DNA from: Octadecabacter temperatus
GTDB lineage: Bacteria > Pseudomonadota > Alphaproteobacteria > Rhodobacterales > Rhodobacteraceae
Length of the DNA: 64,000 nucleotides
Assembly: GCF_001187845.1 (NCBI RefSeq)
Contig: NZ_CP012160.1
Location: forward strand, 868,001 to 932,000
Direction: 5' to 3'
Under the pieces are notes generated by a model. That model was given only the letters and a program-made list of their open reading frames with translations, did no database searches and was not told the DNA's origin. How positions within the stretch are numbered: the first letter of the stretch is position 1; each line of letters opens with the position of its first letter. The translations under genes and the position numbers were made by a program. Positions 1 to 8,888 of this stretch are shown here, in pieces.

Positions 1-506
1 CGAAGGCATTGATGAAGCAAGTGCAGGAAAATTGTGGCGTCACAGCAGATGATGACCCAATCTTGCCTGCTTGTGAAACCCTGATTTCACCACAGAACGC
101 CGAAGCCATTTTGCGTGAAAGCCTGCCGCCCAATCAGCGTAACTCAACGTCTGATGATTACACAGATATGACGTGGCACGCTCCGACCGCGCGGTTCTAT
201 ATCGCGCGACCTGCATTGAAGGGTGGCCCTTATCCTTCGTGGGCGATGAACGCGCTTGGGGGCATGCCACAAACGATTGATCCGATGGTGCAGGTGGCGG
301 CGAAAGTATTGGCATGTTCCGCACTTCGTTTGATGGAGGACGAAGGTGCCCGCGCTGCAACCCAAAGCGAATTTCAACGCCGAAAAGCGGAACACGATAT
401 CCCGCCATTGTGCGACTACCCTTCTCCGCATGGGTTCAAATGGCCCGAATACGTACAAACGTCCCGCGGTGAGGATTGGCACATTCCAAAGTTGGAGACG
501 AAATGA
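1..506 (+). CDS. C-terminal end of an AbgB-like M20-family amidohydrolase, cut by the window edge
   Basis: The frame is open from the first base, so this is the last part (about 167 codons) of a longer gene. The stretch TDMTWHAPTARFY followed by PYPSWAMNALGGMPQTIDP and an alanine-rich helix resembles the C-terminal end of aminobenzoyl-glutamate utilisation protein B and related metallo-amidohydrolases of peptidase family M20. Those enzymes hydrolyse amide bonds of acylated amino acids such as p-aminobenzoyl-glutamate, a folate breakdown product. The metal ligands lie upstream of the window and cannot be checked. An in-frame ATG at 12 is internal. The stop overlaps the next start as ATGA. The assignment rests on recognised C-terminal motifs only, and the true substrate is unknown. 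Confidence 0.68.
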   Translation, partial: KALMKQVQENCGVTADDDPILPACETLISPQNAEAILRESLPPNQRNSTSDDYTDMTWHAPTARFYIARPALKGGPYPSWAMNALGGMPQTIDPMVQVAAKVLACSALRLMEDEGARAATQSEFQRRKAEHDIPPLCDYPSPHGFKWPEYVQTSRGEDWHIPKLETK

Positions 507-937
507 GAGCCTTAATCGCCCTTTTAGTATTCGCAAACCCAGCTTGGGCCGAGTGCAGTTCCGATCAGCACACGTTTATGGCCTGTTCATTCGCTAACGG
601 GAAGTACGTCGAGGTCTGTTTGGAAGAAGAATATGTCCGGTATCGGTATGGGCAGCTCGGGCAATCTCCGGAACTGCATTTGGCGTTGCCTTACGGGGAA
701 GGCGCGGATCTCGTTGAGTGGCCGGGTATCGGGCGAACGATTTGGGAAGCAGTCCGAATGACGAATGAAGATGTCGTCTATGAGGTGTATGGCGGTTTCG
801 ATAAAGTTGAAGCTGTCGAATGGGATCCCGAAACGGAAACCTCACCGGTCTTCGGCGGTATCTACATCGAAAACTTGCAAGGAGACCTCCTTGCCCATCT
901 CGAATGCACTCCGGGTACAGTTGACTACGAGTTTTAG
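503..937 (+). CDS. Small exported protein of unknown function
   Basis: This 144-residue protein starts at the ATG inside the upstream gene's stop (ATGA), which suggests translational coupling. A more upstream start is possible but would place about nine extra residues before an ideal signal peptide. The N-terminus MRALIALLVFANPAWA followed by E reads as a Sec signal peptide with an AxA-type cleavage site near residue 16, so the product is probably periplasmic or secreted. The mature part is acidic, rich in aromatic residues and has four cysteines, which could form two disulfides. I recognise no family. Position suggests it is expressed with the amidohydrolase, but no functional link is visible. 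Confidence 0.7.
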   Translation: MRALIALLVFANPAWAECSSDQHTFMACSFANGKYVEVCLEEEYVRYRYGQLGQSPELHLALPYGEGADLVEWPGIGRTIWEAVRMTNEDVVYEVYGGFDKVEAVEWDPETETSPVFGGIYIENLQGDLLAHLECTPGTVDYEF

Positions 938-951
938 CGCTAAACTGTGGC

Positions 952-1029
952 TTATCCGACTCATGATCTTGTGCCTTCATTTGCCCACTACCCAAAACTT
1001 ATCCCGTTCCCTATAGTGGCTGTGGATAA
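952..1029. promoter_or_regulatory. Three TTATCC motifs, one a perfect DnaA box, upstream of nrdR
   Basis: TTATCCGAC lies at 952-960, TTATCCCGT at 999-1007 and TGTGGATAA, a perfect DnaA box on the minus strand, at 1021-1029. They sit in the only non-coding gap before nrdR. DnaA control of ribonucleotide reductase genes is known in other bacteria, but a single perfect 9-mer is expected by chance about once in two windows of this size, so this is only suggestive. Confidence 0.25.
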
Positions 1030-1070
1030 ATGGGGCGTTAGACCCCACAGGCAGAAGACGAGGACAGGAT

Positions 1071-1538
1071 ATGCGTTGCCCATTTTGTGGAAACGTCGAC
1101 ACACAAGTTAAAGACTCCCGCCCAGCGGAAGATCACGTCGCCATTCGGCGCCGTCGGTTTTGCCCTGCGTGCGGCGGTCGTTTCACCACCTATGAACGCG
1201 TGCAATTGCGCGATCTGGTCGTCATCAAGTCAAATGGTCGCCGTGAAGATTTCGATCGACCAAAGCTAGAGCGTTCAGTTCGCATTTCGATGCAGAAGCG
1301 CCCAGTTGAACCGGAACGCGTGGATCAGATGATTTCTGGCATCGTGCGCCGTCTTGAAAGCATGGGTGAAACGGACATCGGATCAAAGCAAATCGGTGAG
1401 ATCGTGATGGAGGCCTTGGCCCGCATCGACACCGTCGCTTACGTGCGCTTTGCGAGTGTTTACAAGAACTTCCAAGCGGCTGATGACTTCGATAAGTTTG
1501 TGAGCGAGCTTCGCCCACCTGAAAAATCGGACGATTGA
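1071..1538 (+). CDS. nrdR: Transcriptional repressor NrdR
   Basis: This 155-residue protein is a normal-length NrdR, the ATP/dATP-sensing repressor of ribonucleotide reductase genes. The N-terminal zinc ribbon is visible as C3-P-F-C6 and C31-P-A-C34, with the basic RRRR stretch just before the second pair. The following part (about residues 49-139) is the ATP-cone domain, beginning [17 protein letters not shown]. It starts at an ATG preceded by an AGGA ribosome-binding site and overlaps ribD, an arrangement common in Proteobacteria. In the cell it binds NrdR boxes when its cone is loaded with dATP. No NrdR box is evident here because the nrd genes lie elsewhere. Confidence 0.97.
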   Translation: MRCPFCGNVDTQVKDSRPAEDHVAIRRRRFCPACGGRFTTYERVQLRDLVVIKSNGRREDFDRPKLERSVRISMQKRPVEPERVDQMISGIVRRLESMGETDIGSKQIGEIVMEALARIDTVAYVRFASVYKNFQAADDFDKFVSELRPPEKSDD

Positions 1539-2614
1539 GCGCTGAGTTAGATCATCGTTTTATGGGCATGGCCCTGTCGCTTGGGCGGCGGGGCCTTGGT
1601 CGTGTCTGGCCGAACCCGAATGTCGGCTGCGTCATCGTGCGCGATGGCTGTGTCATTGGGCGCGGTTGGACAGCGGATGGCGGACGTCCCCATGCGGAAA
1701 CCCAAGCACTACGTGGCATCGATGCGACGGGTGCTACGGCTTATGTCACGCTTGAACCCTGTGCCCATCACGGAAAAACACCACCCTGTTCCGAGGCCCT
1801 GATTGCCGCAAAAGTAGCGCGTGTGGTCATCGCCACAGGCGACCCTGATCCGCGCGTTGCGGGTAAAGGTATCGCGATGTTGCGCGATGCTGGCTTGGAA
1901 GTGATTACTGGCCTGCGAAAGGCCGAGGCCCGCGCCGATCTCGCCGGCTTCCTGCTGCGGATCACGCAAAATCGCCCCTTTGTGACGCTAAAGCTCGCCA
2001 GTTCGTTTGACGGGCGGATTGCGACGGCGACGGGCGAAAGCAAATGGATCACGGGGCCAGACTCACGCCGCATGGTTCACGCGATGCGCGCGCAACATGA
2101 TGCAGTTCTTGTCGGGGCCGGAACCGTCCGTGCGGACGACCCTAGCCTGACGGTGCGCGACCTTGGGGTTTCGCGCCAACCTGTTCGGGTCGTTGCATCT
2201 GGTCGATTGGAGATCGATGCAAGCCAGCTTGTGGAGACGATCCCCCAAGCCCCGCTTTGGCTATGTCACGGGCTGAACGTTGATGTACAAAAATGGACCG
2301 ACCTAGGTGCGCAAACCTTTGAATGCGCGGTGCAAGGTCGCCAGATTGACCCCGTTGATCTGATGCAGAACCTCGCCAACAACGGGCTAACACGCGTGTT
2401 TTGTGAAGGTGGGGGCAGTCTTGCAGCGTCTCTTCTTAGCGCTGGACTGGTGGATGAGGTTGTCGGGTTTACCGCGGGCGCCATGCTGGGGGCCGAAGGC
2501 ACGCCGTCAATTGGCGCGATGGGGTTGGATCAGTTAGCAGATGCCCCGCGATTTGAATTGGCAGAGATACAACGTGTTGGTGCGGATCTGATGCACCGCT
2601 GGGTGCGTCCATAA
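1535..2614 (+). CDS. ribD: Bifunctional riboflavin biosynthesis deaminase/reductase RibD
   Basis: The 359-residue protein carries out steps two and three of riboflavin synthesis, deaminating the pyrimidine and then reducing its ribosyl chain. The zinc-binding deaminase motif H53-A-E55 is followed by PC76-(8 residues)-C85, and the NADPH-dependent reductase domain follows from about residue 145 ([13 protein letters not shown], then KWITGPDSR). The likely start is a TTG inside the nrdR stop (TTGA), because the sequence from there matches the usual N-terminus ([30 protein letters not shown]). Coupling to nrdR is therefore likely. The remaining riboflavin genes are 5 kb downstream, past the oppositely oriented capsule genes. 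Confidence 0.96.
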   Translation: MSAELDHRFMGMALSLGRRGLGRVWPNPNVGCVIVRDGCVIGRGWTADGGRPHAETQALRGIDATGATAYVTLEPCAHHGKTPPCSEALIAAKVARVVIATGDPDPRVAGKGIAMLRDAGLEVITGLRKAEARADLAGFLLRITQNRPFVTLKLASSFDGRIATATGESKWITGPDSRRMVHAMRAQHDAVLVGAGTVRADDPSLTVRDLGVSRQPVRVVASGRLEIDASQLVETIPQAPLWLCHGLNVDVQKWTDLGAQTFECAVQGRQIDPVDLMQNLANNGLTRVFCEGGGSLAASLLSAGLVDEVVGFTAGAMLGAEGTPSIGAMGLDQLADAPRFELAEIQRVGADLMHRWVRP

Positions 2615-2618
2615 ACGG

Positions 2619-4649
2619 CTAGCGCCACAAATGTGCGTAGCTTGCGAACGCGCCTTGGAGCTTGGCCAATAGCCGATTTTTGCGAGAAGGGCGCGGAATC
2701 GAACCATTTTCCAAACGTTCCACGACAACTTCAACAGGGCAGGGCAGATTGCTGACAGGGTCGAAGTACCTTGGGTAATCAATCAATACAGCATGGGCGA
2801 ACTGGGCCAATGTTGGCCGCGAGGTTCGCCGTTCGATCGGCATCGCACGATCATCAGTCAGGCCCCAACCAGAATAGAACGGCGACCCAAGACAGGTCAC
2901 GTCTTTGCCGCGCAACAGCGCTTCAAACCCAAGCGTTGAGGTCATCGTCCAGACGGCATCAACAGCGTCCATCGCAGCGATAGGGGACGTTTTCGTTAGC
3001 ACAACGTCAGCGAAGTCTTCGGCGTCCGGAACGGCACCCCTTCGCAATCCGGCTTCGACATCAGGATGGGGTTTATACAGGATCACAGCGGCAGGATTTG
3101 CAGCACGGGCCGCGGCAAGGAGGTCGCGGTTTGTCGAAAATTCAAACGTGCCAAGACGGATAGAGGCATCGTCTTCCACCTGACCTGGCACAAGAATACG
3201 GCGGCCTTTGGGGAGGCCCGCAGGCAGATCGTCGGCTGCAAGATTGTATTTGCTTAAGCCAGATCCAACGATCTGTTTGATAAGCGCTTCGGCGCGTCTG
3301 GTTGCGACGTCAGGCAGTGCGGTAGACGCATTGGTCAACTCTTCCAGCTGACTTGGCCCTGTCGGATCGTAATAAATTCCAAGCTCATCAAGAACCAAAG
3401 ACAGCGGCGCGATGAGGTCCGCGCCAAGGCCGCGAGACCGCAAAAAACCGTCCTCAACACGAAGGGCGCTGTCGTGTCCGTCTGCTTTACCAGCCCAAAC
3501 CATGCGGCCACGTTCCGTTTTCGCGGCGAGGGCATCGGCCTTTTCTGGGTCGTCTTCAAATATCACTTTGCGATGCTGACCGAACACGTTTTGCAGCGGC
3601 GCACGTTTCCAAAGCCGCATGCCTGACGCGACCCAACCGTCCCCATCATCGCGCCAAGCGCGGGCGTGCGCATCTAAGGTTTGGGTCGCGGTTTCAAGGT
3701 CGCACAGGGTGTCGCGATAGGGATCGTACCAGCGCGGATAAAGGATCATCGCGCCCGCAAACAGTTGCGCACGGGTCAGTTTGCGTTGGCGGCGATCAAG
3801 CGGCATCCGATCATCGGACAGCCCCCAGCCCATATAGAACGGTTGTCCGAAAACAATGGGCTTATGCCCCGCCAAGATCGCTTCGAACCCGAATTGCGAG
3901 GAGACGGTGTAAACGCCAATTGCGCCTTCAAGAAGGTGATGCGGTGAAACGGCATCGCTGAAAAACTCAACGTTTTCTGATAGATCACTATCTCTGAAGT
4001 GCCCGTCGCGATGGCCTTGAACGGTTTCGGGATGGGTTTTGACCAAAATCCGTGCGGCGGGGTGTTCTTCACGTGCGACGAACAACATCTCAAGAAACGT
4101 GTTTCTGTCAGCGCGTGATGCAGTGACCGATGCATCGCCGGCAGTTTGATCTATGACCAACACATAGCCTGCATCTGGGGCGGGGGTCTTGGGATTGTAG
4201 GCGTTATACTTACTGAGGTGACCACGTTTGATCGCGTCCATGCAGTCACGTGCGCGGTTCAGCAGGACGGTATCGTCCAGTGGCTCTTCGCGCAAAATAA
4301 CCTCAAGGTCCGACGGCTTGGATGGGTCAAAATGCACGCCGCGGCTGTCCAGATTCAGGCCAAGTGGGGGTTCCCCGTCGCGGCCCGGTAGAACAGACCG
4401 CAGGAACGCATCTTCAACGCGTAAGACGGGTGCTGATGTGCGATCAGAAACCGCCTCGCCGCGCCAAGATGTCGGGGACTGCCCCCAAACACCAATAAGA
4501 TCGTCGGGGGAGGGCTTTCCAAGCGAAATGTCATAGCCGGAAAGGGTCAGGATACGGCGGATACGCTTCTGGGTCAGAAAACCGCCGTTATAAACGTAAA
4601 GCCGCCGCGGAGTTTCCCCTGCGGCGGCTGAAGTGTCGTGTAAGGTCAT
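2619..4649 (-). CDS. kpsC: Capsular polysaccharide Kdo-linker transferase KpsC
   Basis: The 676-residue protein consists of two related halves. Residues around 95 and around 410 both read RVED(A/G)FLRS, followed by a D-x-x-G-(V/I) turn and a (F/Y)DP motif, and each half later has a K-(T/P)-HP stretch (ILVKTHPETV and ILYKPHPDVE). This double architecture is that of KpsC, whose two glycosyltransferase modules build an alternating Kdo linker on phosphatidylglycerol for ABC-transporter-dependent capsules at the cytoplasmic membrane. It is translationally coupled to the upstream export lipoprotein (TAATG) and probably transcribed with kpsS. The ABC transporter genes kpsM, kpsT and kpsE are absent from this cluster and must lie elsewhere if the pathway is complete. 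Confidence 0.92.
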   Translation of the reverse strand: MTLHDTSAAAGETPRRLYVYNGGFLTQKRIRRILTLSGYDISLGKPSPDDLIGVWGQSPTSWRGEAVSDRTSAPVLRVEDAFLRSVLPGRDGEPPLGLNLDSRGVHFDPSKPSDLEVILREEPLDDTVLLNRARDCMDAIKRGHLSKYNAYNPKTPAPDAGYVLVIDQTAGDASVTASRADRNTFLEMLFVAREEHPAARILVKTHPETVQGHRDGHFRDSDLSENVEFFSDAVSPHHLLEGAIGVYTVSSQFGFEAILAGHKPIVFGQPFYMGWGLSDDRMPLDRRQRKLTRAQLFAGAMILYPRWYDPYRDTLCDLETATQTLDAHARAWRDDGDGWVASGMRLWKRAPLQNVFGQHRKVIFEDDPEKADALAAKTERGRMVWAGKADGHDSALRVEDGFLRSRGLGADLIAPLSLVLDELGIYYDPTGPSQLEELTNASTALPDVATRRAEALIKQIVGSGLSKYNLAADDLPAGLPKGRRILVPGQVEDDASIRLGTFEFSTNRDLLAAARAANPAAVILYKPHPDVEAGLRRGAVPDAEDFADVVLTKTSPIAAMDAVDAVWTMTSTLGFEALLRGKDVTCLGSPFYSGWGLTDDRAMPIERRTSRPTLAQFAHAVLIDYPRYFDPVSNLPCPVEVVVERLENGSIPRPSRKNRLLAKLQGAFASYAHLWR

Positions 4650-5779
4650 TACTGCCCGAGAGTAGCGAGCGTGTCGACGTTGCCCAGCGTGCCGAACACA
4701 GCCGAAATAGTCTTGTTGAACTGGCTGAACGGTGCTTCGGTGACATAGACTGTGTCTTCGTCGCGGATCGCGAAGTCGCGGGCCATGAACATGCCATTTG
4801 GTTCAGTCAAATCAAGCACATAGATAACACGCTGTGTGCCAACAAGGTCCGAACGACCGACCAACTGGTTGGCGATTTCTTCTGGCTCATTGCGGAAGAT
4901 AAACACGCCTGTTGGATCGGCGAGGTTGGTGGAAAGGCCGCCAACTTGTGCAATCGCTTCGATTGCTGAAATCGTCTGGGATTCAAACGTCACGCGAGAC
5001 TGGGATCCTGTTGCGCCAAGCGCTGTGAAGGTCCGTGTGTCTTGTTCTACGAAAATACGGTCACCCGCACGCAGTGCGATGTCATGGCCCGGATGATCGT
5101 AGAGGTCTTCGAACCAAATCTGACCGGAATGGCTGCCTCGAACCACAGTAACCTGTGCAATTTCGGGCTGAACGGTAACACCACCAGCGCGGGCCAGCAT
5201 TGACGCCAATGTGCGGGTTGGGCGTTCGATTGCGTACACGCCTTGAGCACCAACCGCGCCAACTACAGAAACGGTAGATCCGTCACCCGCAAGGCGACGT
5301 ACCTGAACCTGTGGATCAGGAGTTTGTTCTTCGAGTTTGGTTGTGATGATGCGACGGATTGCTTCTGGTGTGTTGCCAGCGGCGCGGATGCGACCTGCAT
5401 AAGGCACAAAGATAAAGCCGGACCCGTCAACCTGCACTTCTTCAAGCACAGTTGCGTTTTGCCCTGCAGGCACAAGAAGCGGATCGCGGACGTTTTCCCA
5501 AATCGTCAAGCCAAGCACGTCACCGGGGCGGATCGTGTCGCTACCAAGGTTGCTTGCATCGCGAAAACCAGCGGCAAACCCGAGGGCAGGTGTAACACCC
5601 GCCACCAAATTCACACGATCATCGACGAGAAGCACGAATGCATCGCCGTCTTCCATAACGGAACCTGCGAAGATTTCATTTTTGGTTGGGCCCGAACGGG
5701 GCAAACCACACGATGCAACAACTGCCACTGCGGCGAGTAGGGCCACGCCTTTTGTAAGGCGCAATCTTAAGGATTTCAC
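4649..5779 (-). CDS. Outer-membrane polysaccharide export lipoprotein (Wza/KpsD type)
   Basis: The 376-residue protein has a signal peptide ending in VVASC, a lipobox-like site that puts the lipid-bearing cysteine near residue 24. A Poly_export domain follows (DTIRPGDVLGLTIWENV to the proline-rich QTPDPQVQVR segment), then two SLBB-like repeats, starting with TVSVVGAVGAQGVYAIE and TFTALGATGSQSRVTFE. Such proteins form the periplasmic/outer-membrane channel for capsule or exopolysaccharide. Its stop overlaps the kpsC start. A 175-base gap separates it from kpsS upstream and could hold an internal promoter: a TATACT -10-like box is readable on the minus strand at 5888-5893, without a good -35. 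Confidence 0.9.
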   Translation of the reverse strand: MKSLRLRLTKGVALLAAVAVVASCGLPRSGPTKNEIFAGSVMEDGDAFVLLVDDRVNLVAGVTPALGFAAGFRDASNLGSDTIRPGDVLGLTIWENVRDPLLVPAGQNATVLEEVQVDGSGFIFVPYAGRIRAAGNTPEAIRRIITTKLEEQTPDPQVQVRRLAGDGSTVSVVGAVGAQGVYAIERPTRTLASMLARAGGVTVQPEIAQVTVVRGSHSGQIWFEDLYDHPGHDIALRAGDRIFVEQDTRTFTALGATGSQSRVTFESQTISAIEAIAQVGGLSTNLADPTGVFIFRNEPEEIANQLVGRSDLVGTQRVIYVLDLTEPNGMFMARDFAIRDEDTVYVTEAPFSQFNKTISAVFGTLGNVDTLATLGQ

Positions 5780-5954
5780 TGCTCCGGTCTCCTCGACCTA
5801 TTAAAAACTGCCTCGGTCTTAATGCGGGCGAATTTGGATTCACCTCACCTTTTGTCTGTAACCTACGGGAATCCGTGTGCAAAATCTAGTATAAGGTTGT
5901 CAGGCGGGTTGGGTGTGGCAGAGGTGCCACCGCACCCACAAGGTCTAGTGTTTG

Positions 5955-7337
5955 CTACTTTACGACACGCAACTGCTGGCGCGGCGGGGCTTGGCCCGAT
6001 GCGAGTGCATCATAGGGATCGTTGTTATCGAGCATCATATCAACGACTTGACGCATCAATTGGCGACGCCCTCGAGCGGAATAAAAGCCACCCGGAACCT
6101 GTGAAGTTTCAAGAAGATACCGACGATAATCCTTAAACGCACGGTTGTCGGGACGTGCGGGCTTGGCAAAGAATTTATCAACTGGCAGGTCGGACACGAA
6201 TTCGGGCTTTGCGTAAACAGCATTACCAAAGACCTTTAGCGGGATGCCACGGTGCAAGACCTGTTGTGCGGCGGTTGAATTTACGGTCACAGCAGTGCGC
6301 GCAGGGTCCAATATCTGCGCTAGCTTACCGCCGCGCACGTAATGAACACGATCAAAGACGTCGTTTTCTTTCGCCAAGCGGCGGATGATATTACGCAATG
6401 GACTGCGGCCATTTTCGAGCGGATGTGCCTTGAATACCAAGTGGTGATGCTTGGGTGCGCCTTTGGCAAAGCCTTCGATTACGACGGCAAGGAATTCTTC
6501 CATCCGATTGAAAGGCGAATGCATCTGAAAGCTTGAGTCATGCTCGAGCTGCAAAAGCGCAATATGATAAGGGTAACCGCCGTGTTTGATGCGGAAGGTT
6601 GAAAAAATCCGGTCCAACGCGAACCAAGGCATCAACATCAAACGGCGTGTATAAAGGGCGGTTTCGGCAACCAGCGGCAATTCGCGGTGACGCTTGAATT
6701 TGCGGTACTCGCGATTTCGGAACATCACGAACCAATGATATAATGCGCCATAAAACACGTGGTGGCGCATGTCGCCCCAATGGGCTGGCGCCTCTGGCAC
6801 GTCGAGTTCGGATTTCGCCAACGCGTCGCGCATATCTTGCACAGAGGTGTCCATGAGCTTGGAATGCCCGTTTGCACCGCCACGCTCATAGGTCACCCAA
6901 AACGGGCGCATATAGCCTTCTTCATAGACGTGAACGTTCAGGCCCATTTCTTTGGCGGCAACAATTGCATCCGCATGGATCGGGCGGGTGTCGCCATATA
7001 AAACGATGTCAGTGATTGATTTCTCAGCAACGATTGCGCGAAACGTTTCAACCCATTCATCAGGGCCGCCACGGTAGGGTATATAGCCTTTGGCCCCAAA
7101 CCAGAACGCACGGTCGCCCGCGTTGAAACCAACGCGCCACACATCCACACCCGCCGCGCGGAGCATTTTGCCCAAGCGGTGGAAGAAAGGCCCATGTGGC
7201 CCCTGTAGAAATAGAAAAGATCTGGTCTGCTCTGCGCTCACGTTAGTCCCATCATTAGTCGGTGCGGGTTTCGGCGAAGTTAACCAATCAGTTTGGCCGA
7301 AATATGGCATATGCCGCGCCCGCAACCACCTAGCCAC
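5955..7337 (-). CDS. kpsS: Capsule biosynthesis Kdo transferase KpsS
   Basis: The product (up to 460 residues) matches KpsS, the cytoplasmic enzyme that adds the first Kdo to the phosphatidylglycerol acceptor before KpsC extends the linker. Recognisable parts are FLFLQGPHGPFFHRLGKML near the N-terminus, VYEEGYMRPFWVTYERGG in the middle and HHHLVFKAHPLENGR followed by VNSTAAQQVLHRGIPLKVFG in the C-terminal half. The first ATG gives an N-terminal extension not expected in the family. A GTG at 7241, with GGGAC just upstream, would start the protein at VSAEQTRSFLF and is an equally good choice. It is the first gene of the capsule cluster and diverges from ribE. Confidence 0.9.
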   Translation of the reverse strand: MARWLRARHMPYFGQTDWLTSPKPAPTNDGTNVSAEQTRSFLFLQGPHGPFFHRLGKMLRAAGVDVWRVGFNAGDRAFWFGAKGYIPYRGGPDEWVETFRAIVAEKSITDIVLYGDTRPIHADAIVAAKEMGLNVHVYEEGYMRPFWVTYERGGANGHSKLMDTSVQDMRDALAKSELDVPEAPAHWGDMRHHVFYGALYHWFVMFRNREYRKFKRHRELPLVAETALYTRRLMLMPWFALDRIFSTFRIKHGGYPYHIALLQLEHDSSFQMHSPFNRMEEFLAVVIEGFAKGAPKHHHLVFKAHPLENGRSPLRNIIRRLAKENDVFDRVHYVRGGKLAQILDPARTAVTVNSTAAQQVLHRGIPLKVFGNAVYAKPEFVSDLPVDKFFAKPARPDNRAFKDYRRYLLETSQVPGGFYSARGRRQLMRQVVDMMLDNNDPYDALASGQAPPRQQLRVVK

Positions 7338-7402
7338 CTTGCCCCCCTGCGATCAAGGGGCTAGGCCAAGGGTAAGACGTGGAAATATGAGAAGGATACG
7401 CA

Positions 7403-7999
7403 ATGTTCACAGGTATCATCACAGACGTAGGTGAAATTCTGGCGCTAGAAAATCGCGGTGATTTGCGGGCGCGTATCGGCACCGATTACGACATTTCGGG
7501 CATCGATATCGGGGCGTCGATTGCATCTGACGGGGTTTGCCTGACGGTTGTCGCCAAAGGTACAGATTTACGCGGTTGGTATGACGTTGATATTTCAGCC
7601 GAAACCGTCAGTAAGACCGCGCTAGGCGCTTGGGTGGTTGGCAAACGTGTTAACCTAGAACGTGCGCTGAAAGTTGGCGATGAACTTGGCGGGCATATCG
7701 TGTCGGGTCATGTAGACGGCGTCGCCACCATCGTTGAAATGGTCGATGAGGGCGACAGTACACGCGTCACGCTTGAGGCACCCGATGATTTGGGGCGCTT
7801 TATCGCGCCCAAAGGGTCGGTTGCGTTGAACGGAACGTCCCTAACAGTAAACGAGGTTGATGGTGCGAAATTCGGCATCAATTTCATCCCGCACACCAAA
7901 TCCGTGACGACATGGGGGGACGCAAAAGTTGGCGATCCTGTGAACCTCGAAGTCGACACAATGGCCCGCTACGTCGCACGCCTGCAGGACTATAGCTAA
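7403..7999 (+). CDS. ribE: Riboflavin synthase alpha chain
   Basis: The 198-residue protein begins with the conserved MFTGIITDVGEI and contains the two similar lumazine-binding barrels typical of riboflavin synthase: the first includes ASDGVCLTVV, the second KGSVALNGTSLTVN. Two molecules of 6,7-dimethyl-8-ribityllumazine are dismutated to riboflavin and the pyrimidine substrate of RibH. Start and length are as usual, with GAAGGA as ribosome-binding site. It opens the operon ribE-orf-orf-ribBX-ribH-nusB, whose genes are nearly all coupled by overlapping stop and start codons. No FMN riboswitch consensus is present in the 65 bases between this gene and kpsS. Confidence 0.97.
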   Translation: MFTGIITDVGEILALENRGDLRARIGTDYDISGIDIGASIASDGVCLTVVAKGTDLRGWYDVDISAETVSKTALGAWVVGKRVNLERALKVGDELGGHIVSGHVDGVATIVEMVDEGDSTRVTLEAPDDLGRFIAPKGSVALNGTSLTVNEVDGAKFGINFIPHTKSVTTWGDAKVGDPVNLEVDTMARYVARLQDYS

Positions 8000-8568
8000 T
8001 GCCGGATTTTACCCCTGGGATCGGGCATAACTCGGGCCGTGTGGATGAGCCTGGCAAAAGCTGGCGCACCCATGTCTGGGCGAAAGCACGTAAACAACTT
8101 ATGCCGACTCTCCCGATTGAAGTCGTGCGCCGACGCGTGGCACGTGCAAAAGAATTGGGCCTGCCTTATAAGACCTACGCAGGCCTTCGCGCGTCGTCAG
8201 GTGACGATTTGATCGGCTTCATGTTTTCCAACAATGCACTGGATGTACTGCGTCGCGCGGACAAAGTTGCGGCAAGTAAGGCAGCCAAAATCGCCGCTCT
8301 GAAAGACGCGCGCTCCATCGGTCTGGCACAGTTACCGACCACGCCGGACCAACTAACGCCACCACTTCAAACAGCACACACAGCCCCAATGCCGCTGGCC
8401 CCTTGGGTGGAAAAGCGCGCGCACCTGCGCGACGTTTTCGCGCAAGTTGGCCGCCCACCTAGCCGTTTCATCCTGATTTGCGACACCGCAATGGAACGCG
8501 AGTGGGTTGAAGCGGGCCGCATGGCCGGTGCGCTTCCTGCACAGACATTTTTCGAGGTTACCCAATGA
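7999..8568 (+). CDS. Unknown protein inside the riboflavin operon
   Basis: This 189-residue soluble protein begins MPDFTPGIGHNSG, with its ATG sharing a base with the ribE stop (TAATG). The first two thirds are basic (RKQLMPTLPIEVVRRRVARAKELGLPYKTYAGLRASSGDDLIGFMFSNNAL), the middle is a proline/threonine-rich linker, and the end has a short hydrophobic SRFILICDTAMEREWVEAGRMAG segment. I recognise no catalytic motif. The 'GIGHNSG' opening is familiar to me from other alphaproteobacterial hypothetical proteins, some phage-like, but that is recollection and not proof. Its place between two riboflavin enzymes makes a role linked to flavin supply possible but undemonstrated. Confidence 0.8.
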   Translation: MPDFTPGIGHNSGRVDEPGKSWRTHVWAKARKQLMPTLPIEVVRRRVARAKELGLPYKTYAGLRASSGDDLIGFMFSNNALDVLRRADKVAASKAAKIAALKDARSIGLAQLPTTPDQLTPPLQTAHTAPMPLAPWVEKRAHLRDVFAQVGRPPSRFILICDTAMEREWVEAGRMAGALPAQTFFEVTQ

Positions 8569-8798
8569 CAGACCAAACCGAACCCGAAGTCGTTACCTCC
8601 CTTGAGGACGATGAAGGATTGCGCATCGTAGACATTCTTAGCCACACTGAGGGCCATTTCACCTACGCCGAATATCACCGTGGTGAGGGCGAACAGGACG
8701 ACTGGCAGCTGGTCGAAGACGACGCTGCAAAGACCTACACAACCCAATTTGCGGCCTATACGGCTGCGACGCGTAACGTTGAATGGTTGATGGACTGA
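8565..8798 (+). CDS. Small acidic unknown protein inside the riboflavin operon
   Basis: The 77-residue product (MTDQTEPEVVTSLEDDEGLRI...) overlaps the preceding stop as ATGA, so translation is probably coupled. It is strongly acidic, has no signal peptide or membrane segment, and contains several aromatic residues in its second half. No known domain is apparent. Short acidic proteins of this type are often annotated as hypothetical in Rhodobacteraceae. It may act with the basic protein encoded just before it, which would be a natural charge partner, but that is inference from charge and position only. Confidence 0.75.
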   Translation: MTDQTEPEVVTSLEDDEGLRIVDILSHTEGHFTYAEYHRGEGEQDDWQLVEDDAAKTYTTQFAAYTAATRNVEWLMD

Positions 8799-8888
8799 CA
8801 CGCCCGAAAGGCGCTACGCCGCACGGCCTAGCCCTTTCCAAATCACGGCCCACAGGCTATTGCGCCTTAAGACGCTGAGAGGATTCCC

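Noticed and set aside
7338-7402. FMN riboswitch before ribE
   Set aside because: The gap is only 65 bases and none of the conserved RFN-element boxes is present.
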